Assembly: GCA_029339505.1 (NCBI GenBank)
Contig: JAQISU010000081.1
Coordinates: 18,266,001 to 18,330,000, forward strand
From: Unio delphinus
Lineage: Eukaryota; Mollusca; Bivalvia; Unionida; Unionidae
Length of the DNA: 64,000 nucleotides
Reading direction: 5' to 3'
The position numbers and the translations under genes were made by a program. The notes beneath the pieces were generated by a model. The model made no database searches, had not been told where the DNA came from, and saw only the letters and a program-made list of their open reading frames with translations. Below are positions 44,690 through 56,720 of the stretch, piece by piece. Within the stretch, counting starts at the first letter, position 1; each line of letters starts with the position of its first letter.

Positions 44690-46135
44690 TCACTTGATGA
44701 GCGGACACTCTACTAGGCAAAAAGAATTTCCAGGATTTCAATATAAGACCATTTTTCCTTTTAACTGTCAAGTGCTGAAACTATCTCTGATATTCTTCAG
44801 AGATAACAATAATTTCAAATTAGCTGCTGTGGTACACATTATATATCAGACTGGCACCAATTTCAGTTCCAAACAAAGTAGACATGATTAGAGGAATAGT
44901 GACAAGAAGACCTTTAAGACAGTCATCATGGCAGCCATATTGTATGTACAACTGGCACCATTTTAATTTATGACCTATTATGTATCATAAGATATCTATT
45001 GGTGAAAAAAATTGCTGATACCAGTATCCATTTGGGAAAGTAGAATCTTTCAAGATATTGGCCATGGTGGCCATAATGATATTCAGTTAGTGTCATTAAG
45101 GACCAACTAGACATCACAGGAACTCTACTGATGAAATCCCCATGTCAAAATGACTTTCTGTTTAAGACTGGTAGTGAGAACAAGATTTTCAAGATTGCCA
45201 AATATTGAATGTCATATAAGCACCATTTTGATTTAAGATCAACATTATGGAAAATCTTTTGTGAAAATCCCATTCTGATGATAACAGGATTTTTTTCAAG
45301 CTGATGATTGTGGCACACAGATATCCGATGTTTGTTCACAAACACATCATATAAAGTATTCTGGTGAAAGCACCACATAAATATGCCTTTCCATTTGGAA
45401 TTAGTTTTAAGACTTTCAATGCAGACACTATGGTAGCCATATTTGACTTCCTATTGGCACCATTATCATTTAGGACTAAATAGACATTAGAAGAGTCTTT
45501 CGGTGAAAAACCTTTCCATTCAGGAGGAGTAGTTGTAAAATGTTCATGTTAACTGCTTTGGCAGCCATATTGGATGTCATATAGGTACCATTTTCATTCA
45601 TGACCAACTGGACATCATAGAAGTCTTGTGGTGAAAACCCTACGTTTATATGACTATTTATTCAGGTGGAATTGCAACAAGATTTTTAAGATGGCAGCTG
45701 TGGTGACTATACTTTATGTCAGATCAGCACAATTTTTATTTGGGATTGCCCAAACATTCAAATATGTGTTTTAGAAGAAATCCCATATTGATATAACTAT
45801 TCAAGTCAGATGAGAAAATAAATTCAAGATGGCCACTGTAGTAGCCATATTGGATGTCTTATCTGCACCATTTCATTTAGGACCAACTATACATCATAAG
45901 AAGTTTTTTAAGTTAAAACCTCACGTAGGAGGAGCAGCAATAACAAGATTTTCAAGCAACAGCTTCATACGGGACCAAATAAACTATGTGGTGAATGTGT
46001 ATATTTCATGACAATCTTCCAAGTTGATCAGCAGGAGTAACCAATAACAAATGTGCTGATAGATGGACAAATGGATGGACAATGGATGAAAGACCATCTA
46101 ATAAGCTCTTCTGGTCTATGACCACTAGAGCTAAA
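44690..46135. repeat. Interspersed element with internal 146-bp monomers, copy D
   Basis: Leader 'ggcaaaaagaatttccagga' and 'actatctctgatattcttca', about eight monomers, and a well-kept end 'agaccatctaataagctctt' followed by a hairpin (46104-46132; AGCTCT/AGAGCT and GGTC/GACC stems) and CTAAAAA. Confidence 0.8.
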
Positions 46136-46373
46136 AATGTGTCAAGTGAAAAAGAATTTTATTTTCACTTATTGCATCACATCATCATAAACAATTCTTA
46201 AAATTAAATTCAGACTTGAATAAAAATTCTAACTGGACATGATCAAAATCAAGTCAAATCAATACACATTTTCAACCGAGTGTGAGAACTGTTAGTAAAT
46301 GTATTTTAGTGTGTAGTTCTACAGTCAACATTAAAATTGCTGAGTTAATTAAGCCATATTTGTTTCAAAGTGC

Positions 46374-46500
46374 TACTATATATACTTGCTTATGAGTTCA
46401 ACTGCAAACTGCACAGATCCACATCTGCTGTCAGATAATGTGCTAGCAGATCTGGATCTGTGCAGTTTGTTAGGAGCAATCAGTAGAACAAACAATATAG
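46374..46500. mobile_element. MITE with CTTGCTTATAAGT-type ends, partial copy
   Basis: Left end and internal palindromic region (gatctggatctgtgcagttt, gcaatcagtagaacaaa) are present; right end missing. Confidence 0.6.
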
Positions 46501-47080
46501 ACGCTTCTCTTTCCATTACTTTGACGTTCATCCTCAAATGATATCTGGATGCAACTTCCAATTAGGGCTAGTCCACTAATCAACAGAGTAATGAGATCCC
46601 CAAATTGTATGTGATGGGATAAAAAGTCTAAATGTCACAGTTGGACATCAAACTCAATCCATCTGTCTAACAGTCAGGTGTACATAACAATATACTCAAA
46701 GATCTGGATCACATAAGCTGGTTTGTAAATGACTTCATATACTTATACCAGCACAAAATCAACATAATATAATGTTCCAAAATTTAGGCAACAAAGTAAG
46801 AAAAATAAACATGCTCATAATTAACAAATGTAATCAACATTTTGATCTCCATTCAATTTTGATACCACTGTTCCAGATAGGAATTTCTTACAAAAGAGAA
46901 GATCAGAGGGAATCTATAACCAAAAGGTGCACTTCTGTTCCAGGAAAATGCATCTCCTTTGGAATACACCCACCCACCCACCGCTCAGGAATGAATTTCA
47001 GAATTTATTCTTGTTTAAAAGTGGAAGCAAACATACATACTTAAATTTATCTTACACTAAAATGGAAAATAAGGGAAACA
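46500..47080. other. Intergenic sequence, no features
   Basis: Nothing recognised. Confidence 0.4.
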
Positions 47081-47265
47081 AAGAACAAGAGTTACTCAAA
47101 GGGATTGATGCTCAAATGATTGAAAAGAATTTCCTGGAATTCATGATTAGACCAATTCTTCCATTTGTAAACTTAACACCATTTTCATTAGAAAACAATG
47201 ATAACAAGATTTGCAAAAAGAATGCCATGGCTGCCATATTAGATATCAGACTGGCTGTACGTTTG
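47080..47265. repeat. Interspersed element with 146-bp monomers, copy E (5' fragment)
   Basis: The leader blocks gattgatgctc, aagaatttcctggaattcat and gattagacca are followed by less than one monomer. Confidence 0.6.
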
Positions 47266-48579
47266 CATTAAATTAACTTAATATTTGATCTGACAGGCCA
47301 GAAACTATATTTTTAAAAAACAAGAGAACTATTACTATTGGGAAAACCAGTGTGATCTTCAGGAAGCACTAAGCATGAATCCTGTTCAAATTTAAAGAAT
47401 CCTTTCCTAGCAATTATTAAGTAAGAAAAAATTGTGCAGTCCGCAAAACATATCACCTTAATAGACACTTACTAATTAATGACTGTTTGCAATTATCTAC
47501 CAATTAAAAACATTTACCAAATGTGCTTACAATGGCGTACAAGCAGTATTCAATTTTAAGTTGTAATATCACTGCTGTTACATGCAGTTTTAATGCATAC
47601 TGAGAACAAGGTATTACCCCTGATGTTGAAAAAAAAGAGACTTCACTAATAAAAAAAATGAAAATGTTGATGTACACAACAAGGCTTCTAGTGATATAGA
47701 CTGCAAAAACTTCTTCACTCCCACTCTACAAATCTGAAATCCATCCTAATAAAATTCCTTAAGAAATAACTTTTAAAATACTATGAAAACTTATCTCCTT
47801 ACCAGATTTGTATGTGCATAACTGCACAACTCACACACACTGAAGGACACAGCCTCAACCCAGACTGACCTCTTTAACACTTTACCAAATTTATTTGCAT
47901 AACATACACCCAATGAAGAACTCATGACCAAAAGGGTGCATGTTACAATCCTACCATCATTCCAGCCTAGGTCAACTACCATGGTGCCCTTTGGCACCTA
48001 ATGCCTCAGCACTAAGTAACTGATTTGTGTCATAAAGCTCCAAACATACAAACAAAAAGAACAAAGTCTCAATCCAGATTTGAAATCCTACAATACAATG
48101 GCAGTTTACATAAAATCAATAGTAGAATATTAACAGCAAAGACCATGATTGAATGGCATATTATGTAAACCATGATTGAATGGCATATTATGTGAAAACT
48201 AATCTTGGCCAAGTCTTTTCTGCGATAGTCAACTGTAAATGTTCTACAAGTAAGTATGCTTTGTGACTAGTTGCAGATTTTGAAGAAATTCTAAATTCAT
48301 GTTTTGTTAAACTCGTTCCATAACAGTGTGTCAGTGGTTATTTTTTTATGCCTCTCAGAAATAGCATGAAATCTCATCCATTAGATGAATCTGAAACTGT
48401 AGCATAGACTAAAAAAAATGATGATAAAACAGAGAACACATACATTTTATCATAATTAAGTCATCACTTTTTTCTGTTGATTATAAAACTATGAATACAA
48501 AGCATGGTGTACATGTTGTTTAATCATCATATGCAAAAATGGCAGTAAGTTCTTGCCCAGGAAAGAGCTTCTGATTCTG
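47265..48579. other. Intergenic sequence / 3' flank of the small basic-protein gene
   Basis: No gene signal. Imperfect duplicates with 'acca-atttgtatgcat' near 47800 and 47890. Confidence 0.4.
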
Positions 48580-48666
48580 CTATACTTCATCTTCCACACT
48601 GGTATTTTTATTGGCTCCGTTATCTTGCTTAAGTAACCCATCATGTTGCTCACCATTACCATTTGC
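48580..48666 (-). CDS. Small basic protein, exon 3 with stop codon
   Basis: Acceptor gttttgtttacatccacag is a good match. It encodes 28 residues rich in Asn, Asp, Glu and Gly, then TAG. An ATTAAA on the minus strand lies about 60 nt past the stop (around 48520) and may serve as the poly(A) signal. Confidence 0.5.
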   Translation of the reverse strand, partial: ANGNGEQHDGLLKQDNGANKNTSVEDEV

Positions 48667-49126
48667 CTGTGGATGTAAACAAAACTTTGTTAGGATGGTT
48701 AAAATGTGGCCCGTAAAATGCTCTTCTTCTAAATACAATGATTACGGTACACAATTTGATGTTTGTGAACTCCAGCACTGAAACAGCAAATGTCCAGAAT
48801 ATTTAACTATTTGCGAGTTCCAAAATGCAAATCTTAGGATTGTGAACAACAAATCTTTAAAATTTATAAAAGACAACAAAAAAAAAGGAACAGAAGAACA
48901 GTGTTTCCAGCAACCCTTGGTGAAAAATAATGGATAAAGTAGGAGGGAAAAGTTTCTGAAAACAAAAAATTGTTTACTTGATTCACCTATGTAAACTTGA
49001 TCAATAGCATTCTCTTACATAAAAATTGCTTTTTTTCAATCCCGTTTTTCTATATTTATTAAAACACCTGATTGACATCACCAAGGTTGCACACCATAGT
49101 ATTACTTCGGTTATCCGGGTCAATTT

Positions 49127-49209
<83 letters not shown>

Positions 49210-52200
49210 ATAACAATAGTTTTCTTTTTACGTTTTAGATACCATTAATTAACTGCATTTTTAGAACATGTCTAATCAGCAAAATGCATTTCAATATCTG
49301 CTATGGTTAGTCTAATTTGGTTCATTATTCAAGCACATGGGAGAAGACATTTTATTAGCCATTTCACTTTTAATTTCAGTCACAGTACATGAATGTAGAA
49401 TAAAGATACTCGAACATTTTCTCCAGTGTACATGTTTACAATGCAAGCAACATCACCTTGTATGGGTCCCTCTCTCAGAAGTACATACTAGCTGTACAGT
49501 GCTACCAGAGATCACATCTAAATTCGCCTTGTATGGGTCCCTCTCTCAGAAGTACATACTAGCTGTACAGTGCTACCAGAGATCACATCTAAATTCATTT
49601 TGTATGGGTCCCTCTCTCAGAATTTCATACTAGCTGTACAGTGCTACCAGAGATCACATCTAAATTCATTTTGTATGGGTCCCTCTCTCAGAATTTCATA
49701 CTAGCTGTACAGTGCTACCAGAGATCACATCTAAATTTGCCTTGTATGGGTCCCTCTCTCAGAAGTACATACTAGCTGTACAGTGCTGCCTGAGATCACG
49801 TCTAAATTTGCCTTGTATGGGTCCCTCTCTCAGAAGTACATACTAGCTGTACAGTGCTACCTGAGATCAAGTCTAAATTTGCCTTGTATGGGTCCCTCTC
49901 TCAGAAGTACATACTAGCTGTACAGTGCTACCTGAGATCATGTCTAAATTTGCCTTGTATGGGTCCCTCTCTCAGAAGTACATACAAACTGTACAGTGCT
50001 ACCTGAGATCATGTCTAAATTTGCCTTGTATGGGTCCCTCTCTCAGAAGTACATACTAGCTGTACAGTGCTACCTGAGATCATGTCTAAATTTGCCTTGT
50101 ATGGGTCCCTCTCTCAGAAGTACATACTAGCTGTACAGTGCTACCTGAGATCATGTCTAAATTTGTCTTGTATGGGTCCTTCTCTCAGAAGTACATACTA
50201 GCTGTACAGTGCTACCTGAGATCATGTCTAAATTTGTCTTGTATGGGTCCTTCTCTCAGAAGTACATACTAGCTGTACAGTGCTACCTGAGATCATGTCT
50301 AAATTTGCCTTATATGGGTCCTTCTCTCAGAAGTACATACTAGCTGTAAAGTGCTACCAGAGATCACATCTGAATTTGCCTCACTATAGCTCTTCATGTA
50401 GTGTGTGGTCAATTTTCAAGATAAATGTGAAAAGAAAGAAGGGATAGTATGGTTTACTTGGAAAAAACAATGGGGAAAAAAGAGTCTAGATAAAAAAGTA
50501 GGAAATGTAAGGAAAAGATATGCCACCGGAAAGACTGAAAGAAGCAAGAATTTTGTTTCTTCACATAACATTTCTAACAATGATACAAATTCTCAACCAA
50601 AATATAAATCATTCTCATTTCTAAATAAATCAAGAAATATTCAATTACAGTGAGGGCTAAATGTTACTCAAAGAAAATAAATTTAATTCCATTATGTACA
50701 AACTTTCTTATTATCTCAATGGCTCAATGACAATTTTCTTTCTATTAGTGTTCATGAAGTACTGGTGTTTTGAATATTTTTAACACAAACATTAAACAGC
50801 AATAAAATGTAAAAGGCTGGAAACACTTTTCATTTTTACCATCTTACTTTTCACCATTTATAACCAAGTACATTCATAAAGCCTTCTGAAACTTTTCTAG
50901 AGGTTCAGGACATATGCTGTAGTGAAGCATTCCCTTTATATTAATATTCTGGAAAATAAAACACTACAATGGATACACTTCACTGTCAAACCTGCCTTAT
51001 GCAGCCACCTCTTGGAAATGAAAAATGTGGCATTTTCAGACTGCTTCTTGATAGGAGGCTTGTTTTTGAAAAGATTTTCAGATACAATGGACCTCAAAAT
51101 GGTCTGTTTTATATAGGGGATTACATAATACAAATGGCCTTTCAGGCAGGTTTAACTTTGCAAACCATTAACTATTCACAGTAAAATTTAAAAAAAACTA
51201 TTCACAGTAAAATTAAAATTACAGTTACATAATGTACATTGCATTCTCTACAACATTTTGGAATGTTACCAGTATAGAGATGAACAAGAAAAAACAATTA
51301 TTCACAAATTCATGTTAAATTACAAGCACATTATTTTAGTACTGAATTTAAAAACAATCAAATAATAATTTACTTACTGCAGATTTTTTAATTTCTTTCT
51401 TTTCTCTTCTCTTTTTCCTATAAGACAAGAAAAAGTTGAATGATTATAATTCAATACTGGTGCCTCATCTTGCTACAAAGGGAATCAACAGTAGTTCAGT
51501 TGGAATGGTGTTGAACTCCCAAAATCCAGTGGTTGTACATTTAACACCCACCCTGACTACCTGGGTTAGATGCTTTAATATAACTTTAGAAAAAGCACTT
51601 GGTTCACATTTCCTCTGCATGATACAGCCAAATAAAGTGCATAAAGTGGGATTACAAACCAACCAACAACTTTTCTAATGATAAATGGGCTAAAATTGTT
51701 TTCCAAAATTGTACAATTCCAATTGACAAAAAAGCATATTGCAGACAAAAATCATGTTTGCTAGATACAGCACGATTTTTAAAAGCAGCAAGAATTCAGA
51801 TTAGTCAGGTTTTACTGTATATTATCTCAATATCTTGCAACCTTGGATTAAAAATTAAATATTTTTGTTTAACAGCAGTCATATATTTGGCAGACTGGTA
51901 TCATTTGTACAAAGTTAAAAGCTCTTCATGCTGAGATGATGTCATATTTGGTCAAATTCTGTTTAGAGCTTTCTGATAAGTTCCTTATTGCATATGGTGA
52001 ATCCACACCATTTGTTAGAATCTGAAACCCTTATTGCATATGGTGAATCCACCATTTGTTAGAATCTGAAACCCTTATTGCATATGGTGAATCCACACCA
52101 TTTGTTAGAATCTGAAACCCTTGTTGCATAATGTTTTCCCTCAAATCTAATAAAATTCTACTGTGCAGTTTCTAAGAAGCAACTTTTTGTTTTCTTTATA

Positions 52201-52437
52201 ATTTTATCATCATTTGGTTAATATTTTGTCCTCAAATAAGGCAATACAATAATTTAGTAATGCCTTAGAACAATTCTGTGTACTAGTAATGGATTTTGTT
52301 GATGCACAGAGTGAGTGTTACCTAGTTTTCTTTCTTTCCTTTTCTTCAAATGGTGACTGAGTAACACCTGCATCAATTTGTAGGTTGCTCACAGCATGAT
52401 GGCCATATATCACAATGTAAACGTATTTTTGACTCAT
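48580..52437 (-). CDS. Small three-exon gene for an 80-residue basic protein of unknown function (gene span)
   Basis: Three exons join in phase to give 80 codons plus stop: 52322-52437 (ATG at 52437, phase 2 exit), 51378-51417 (40 nt) and 48580-48666 (ends with TAG). The protein starts M-S-Q-K-Y-V-Y-I-V-I-Y-G. Its centre is strongly basic (KERKKTRKKRREKKEIKK) and could be a nuclear-localisation signal or coiled helix; the tail is Asn/Asp/Glu-rich, ending S-V-E-D-E-V. An in-frame TAA precedes the ATG. The last two exons have strong acceptors (gtcttatag, tttacatccacag) and exon 2 a strong donor (gtaagt). I do not recognise the family. It could instead be the C-terminal part of a larger gene with more exons to the right. 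Confidence 0.5.
49130..49207 (+). repeat. (CT)n(AT)n compound microsatellite
   Basis: About 30 bases of CT then about 48 of AT, in intron 2 of the small gene. Confidence 0.95.
49452..50385. repeat. 71-bp tandem repeat, about 13 copies
   Basis: The unit contains cttgtatgggtccctctctc, agaagtacatactagctgta and cagtgctacc. Very homogeneous with subgroups (agagatcaca, tgagatcatg), located in intron 2 of the small gene. Confidence 0.97.
50390..51370. other. Intron 2 of the small gene, no features
   Basis: Nothing recognised. Confidence 0.4.
51378..51417 (-). CDS. Small basic protein, exon 2 (40-nt microexon)
   Basis: Acceptor ttttcttgtcttatag and donor GCA|gtaagtaaa are both near consensus. The 40 nt enter in phase 2 and leave in phase 0, and encode K-K-R-R-E-K-K-E-I-K-K-S-A, continuing the basic run of exon 1. 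Confidence 0.5.
51483..51660 (+). repeat. Possible tRNA-derived SINE fragment
   Basis: The tRNA-like head 'agtagttcagttggaatggt' is followed by a box-B-like 'acatttaacaccc'. Weak, single copy here. Confidence 0.35.
51984..52120. repeat. 45-bp direct repeat, three copies
   Basis: The unit has 'cttattgcatatggtgaatc' and 'tttgttagaatctgaaac'. It lies in intron 1 of the small gene. Confidence 0.93.
52322..52437 (-). CDS. Small basic protein, exon 1
   Basis: 116 coding nt, from ATG to ACTAG|gtaaca. It encodes M-S-Q-K-Y-V-Y, then a mildly hydrophobic stretch, then T-Q-S-P-F-E-E-K-E-R-K-K-T. The 5' limit is uncertain because an acceptor inside this stretch (gatgcag at about 52369) would give a shorter exon in the same frame. 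Confidence 0.45.
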
Positions 52438-52439
52438 CG

Positions 52440-53010
52440 TTCTTGCACCATTTTATTTAACTATTTAATAGATGCATAGTGCTATGTACATGCACAGTAA
52501 TCACTTAGATCCTGTCAGGAATGTCTATACTAGAAAATTTACGACAGTCGTATGTGTATGTAGTAGATTACACAAGTCCAATTTGTAATTGTACTTGTAG
52601 TTTAAATCCCTTATATGGATATACCTGTACTGCATTTATCTTGCATTCCTGAAGTTGAAAATTCTGGAACATTAAAGTGTCTGGGTATCGAAAATGATCA
52701 GTTTGATGTAGTTCATCACTGAGGAATTTATACTACATGTAATAGAAAATTGATGACAGTATGTATTTTATGAATTTCGCTTTTGTAAAGTTTAATGTAC
52801 TTCTTGATATCTTGGTTATATTTAAAGAATGTTTACTTTAGTATTGTCAATGTTTATTCAGTGCAGTACAATGGCCAGCTTGTTCTATTTATAGCTAGAA
52901 GGAATGGAGGGCTGGAATGACTGGCAACGTAGCTGATCGGGCTAGCAGCATGGCAGCGCAAGAATGATCATGCTGTGCAATGTGACAGCATATAGTTCAT
53001 GTGACATGCA
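52440..53010. other. 5' flank of the small gene, no clear promoter elements
   Basis: AT-rich with no TATA or CpG-rich segment that stands out. Confidence 0.4.
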
Positions 53011-53014
53011 CTGT

Positions 53015-53200
53015 GGCAGTGTAGCTATTGTTATAACAGTTTAAACAGCAGTGTGGCAGCATAACTACCGTATTGTTATAACAGTTTAACCAGCAGTGTG
53101 GCAGCATAACTATTGTTATAATAGTTTAACCAGCAGTGTGGCAGCAAAACTATTGTTATAACAGTTTAACCAGCAGTGTGGCAGCATAGCTAACCATATG
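53015..53200. repeat. Tandem repeat of 40-50 bp, four copies
   Basis: The unit has 'cagtttaaccagcagtgtgg' and 'cataactattgttata'. Confidence 0.88.
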
Positions 53201-53311
53201 GCAGATTACCTGACAGTGAAGCAGTAAAATTTGTGACAGTACAAATTCATTGAAGGATATGGATTCCAGACTTCAAAAATACAGTGAAGAGTGATTTATA
53301 ATTAAAAGGAC

Positions 53312-55260
53312 ATATGACTGTATGAACCAAACTCATTTCTTGAAATCATATGGTTGTATGAACCATACTCATTTCTTGAAATCATATGGTTGTATGAACC
53401 ATACTCATTTCTTTAAAGCATATGGTTGTATCAACCATACTCATTTCCTTAAAGCATATGGTTGTATGAACCATACTCATTTCTTGAAATCATATGGTTG
53501 TATGAACCATACTCATTTCTTTAAAGCATATGGTTGTATGAACCAAACTCATTTCTTGAAATCATATGGTTGTATGAACCATACTCATTTCTTTAAAGCA
53601 TATGGTTGTATCAACCATACTCATTTCCTTAAAGCATATGGTTGTATGAACCAAACTCATTTCTTGAAATCATATGGTTGTATGAACCATACTCATTTCT
53701 TTAAAGCATATGGTTGTATGAACCATACTCATTTCCTTAAAGCATATGGTTGTATGAACCATACTCATTTCTTTAAAGCATATGGTTGTATGAACCATAC
53801 TCATTTCTTTAAAGCATATGGTTGTATGAACCATACTCATTTCTTTAAAGCATATGGTTGTATGAACCATACTCATTTCTTTAAAGCATATGGTTGTATG
53901 AACCATACTCATTTCCTTAAAGCATATGGTTGTATGAACCATACTCATTTCCTTAAAGCATATGGTTGTATGAACCATACTCATTTCTTTAAAGCATATG
54001 GTTGTATGAACCATACTCATTTCCTTAAAGCATATGGTTGTGTGAACCATACTCATTTCTTTAAAGCATATGGTTGTGTGAACCATACTCATTTCTTTAA
54101 AGCATATGGTTGTATGAAACATACTCATTTCTTTAAAGCATATGGTTCTATGAATTATACTCATTTCTTTAAAGCATATGGTTGTATGAACCATACTCAT
54201 TTCTTTAAAGCATATGGTTGTATGAACCATACTCATTTCTTTAAAGCATATGGTTGTATGAACCATACTCATTTCTTTAAAGCATATGGTTGTATGAACC
54301 ATACTCATTTCTTTAAAGCATATGGTTGTATGAACCATACTCATTTCTTTAAAGCATATGGTTGTATGAACCATACTCATTTCTTTAAAGCATATGGTTG
54401 TATGAACCATACTCATTTCTTTAAAGCATATGGTTCTATGAACCATACTCATTTCTTTAAAGCATATGGTTCTATGAACCATACTCATTTCTTGAAAGCA
54501 TATGGTTCTATGAACCATACTCATTTCTTTAAAGCATATGGTTGTATGAACCATACTCATTTCTTTAAAGCATATGGTTGTATGAACCATACTCATTTCT
54601 TTAAAGCATATGGTTGTATGAACCATACTCATTTCTTTAAAGCATATGGTTGTATGAACCATACTCATTTCTTTAAAGCATATGGTTGTATGAACCATAC
54701 CCATTTCTTTAAAGCATATGGTTGTATGAACCATACTCATTTCTTTAAAGCATATGGTTGTATGAACCATACTCATTTCTTTAAAACATATGGTTGTATC
54801 AACCATACTCATTTCTTTAAAGCATATGGTTGTATCAACCATACTCATTTCTTTAAAGCATATGGTTGTATGAACCATACTCATTTCTTTAAAGCATATG
54901 GTGTATGAACCATACTCATTTCCTTAAAGCATATGGTTGTATGAACTATACTCATTTCTGAAAGCATATGGTTGTATGAACCATACTCATTTCCTTAAAG
55001 CATATGGTTGTATGAACCATACTCATTTCTTGAAAGCATATGGTTGTATGAACCATACTCATTTCCTTAAAGCATATGGTTGTATGAACCATACTCATTT
55101 CTTGAAAGCATATGGTTGTATGAACCATACTCATTTCTGAAAGCATATGGGTCTATGAACCATACTCATTTCTTAAAAGCATATGGTTGTATGAACCATA
55201 CTCATTTCTTTAAAGCATATGGTTGTATGAACCATACTCATTTCTTGAAATCATACGGTT
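53312..55260. repeat. 36-bp satellite-like array, about 54 copies
   Basis: The unit joins 'aaagcatatggttgtatgaa' and 'ccatactcatttcttt'. Highly homogeneous through the middle, with scattered single-base variants and a few indels near 54901, 54958 and 55138. The unit length is a multiple of three, so uninterrupted frames of 528 (plus) and 404 (minus) codons exist. Variant positions mostly change the residue (His/Gln, Phe/Leu, Ala/Ser, Met/Ile, Cys/Ser), which argues against coding constraint. Confidence 0.95.
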
Positions 55261-55261
55261 A

Positions 55262-56590
55262 ATTTTTTTCATTACATATTCAGTGTGGTAGTTTCATATC
55301 ATTTGATGAGTGGTTGTTCTGGGAGACTGTTTTGGTTTATTTTACATGTTTATGAGTCTCATGTCTTTGGAATTGTTCATTCATAGTAAATCATAAATAG
55401 GGTCTATATGTATAGTTGTTTTCATAAAGTTTTATTTTCACTTGATAAAACTCATTTACTTCGGTATATATTGTGTTCAGTGTTTTTGTTTGATCCAAAA
55501 TCTATTTGGTTTTAATCCTGGATCAACATTGTTTGTAAAAACAAAACCTGAATTGCCCTTACACCAAGATGCTCTTGGTCAGGTTTGTTCAAGTTCTGGT
55601 GAGTGCCTTTTGAAAATTGATTTAGATACTTTTGTTTTCAGCAATGATTGCAATGTGACATAGCAGAATAGCATCATATGTATGAAGCTGAATGCCATCT
55701 AATATCTATTCCAGGATGCTGTCAAACATGGTCAGTGTCCATTTCTGATTATGGTACAGAATCACATTACGAATTGGAAGGCATACTGTGTCAAGATGAT
55801 TTCTATCAAATTTTTTTTAAAAAAAAAAAAAAACACTTTTAGAAGTGGCATTAATGATCCAGTACTGATGGGGGAACCACATCAATTAAACAAACTTTAA
55901 AGACCATCATGCCAGGATACAGCTCTCTGTAAAATTCAGTAACATTCTGAATAGTGGTTTTATGTTTGACAAAAAGTCATCTGAACTAAAACTTGGTTCT
56001 TTTCTTTTGTGTGTGACCATAATGTATGGTAGATAGACATTCATTCAGCAAATCTGAAAGGCCTAATTGATTTCAGACTGATTCCTGCAAACTCATGTGT
56101 ATATTGGTGAAGTGTTTTATCAAGGAGTTGTACCATTGAATGGCATTTTCTGATTGGACAACACGCAATGGACAACACATGATGGACAACACATGATGAA
56201 CAGAGGACCATACAAAAAGCTCACTTAGAATGATGGTCAGGTGATCTAAGTCCTAAATTCAACATATTTTTAGATTCCCATTTAACACACAGAAAAACTT
56301 GTGTTCATGATACAGTGAATTTTTAATTGGTACATAAACATTGCTTGCTCATTACAATGCTCATAACAACTGCAAGGAGTGTTCTGTAATTTTTACTGCT
56401 GGTCACATTGATATTAGCTGAATTAAAGAGCTGATAAGGTAGCCAAATATTGTCACCCTTTTGTGAATGGAATAATGTATACTGATTTCAAATATGATAT
56501 ATTTATCATCTTATCAAATAAGCACGTTTCATGTAGTTCTTGGCAAAATATGCATAATGAAAACACCACAAACAAGCTACATATTAATAT
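55262..56590. other. Intergenic sequence; possible element end at 56150-56260
   Basis: Repeats of 'gatggacaacacatga' are followed by a hairpin-like 'agctcacttag...gtgatctaa', a style of terminus seen in bivalve repeats. No gene. Confidence 0.35.
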
Positions 56591-56591
56591 T

Positions 56592-56720
56592 AAGACTGCT
56601 CCAGTGGCCTAGTGGTTAGAGCATAAACTTCAGATGTGGCAGGTTGTGGGTTCAATTCTCAGCTGAGTCAAGCCACAGACTAATAAAAATGGTACTAACA
56701 GCTACCTTGCTAATTAGTGT
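56592..56720 (+). repeat. tRNA-derived SINE, V-SINE/RUDI-like, copy 4 (head only)
   Basis: Head 'gtggcctagtggttagagca' and box B 'gggttcaattc' are well kept. The 3' core is missing. Confidence 0.7.

Noticed and set aside
49452..50385. Regular repeat array considered as a CRISPR
   Set aside because: Head-to-tail 71-bp units without unique spacers, in a eukaryotic intron, with no cas genes.
53322..54908. 528-codon plus-strand ORF and its 404-codon minus-strand counterpart
   Set aside because: Both arise from a 36-bp tandem repeat. Most unit variants change the residue, and both strands are open equally, as expected of a stop-free satellite.
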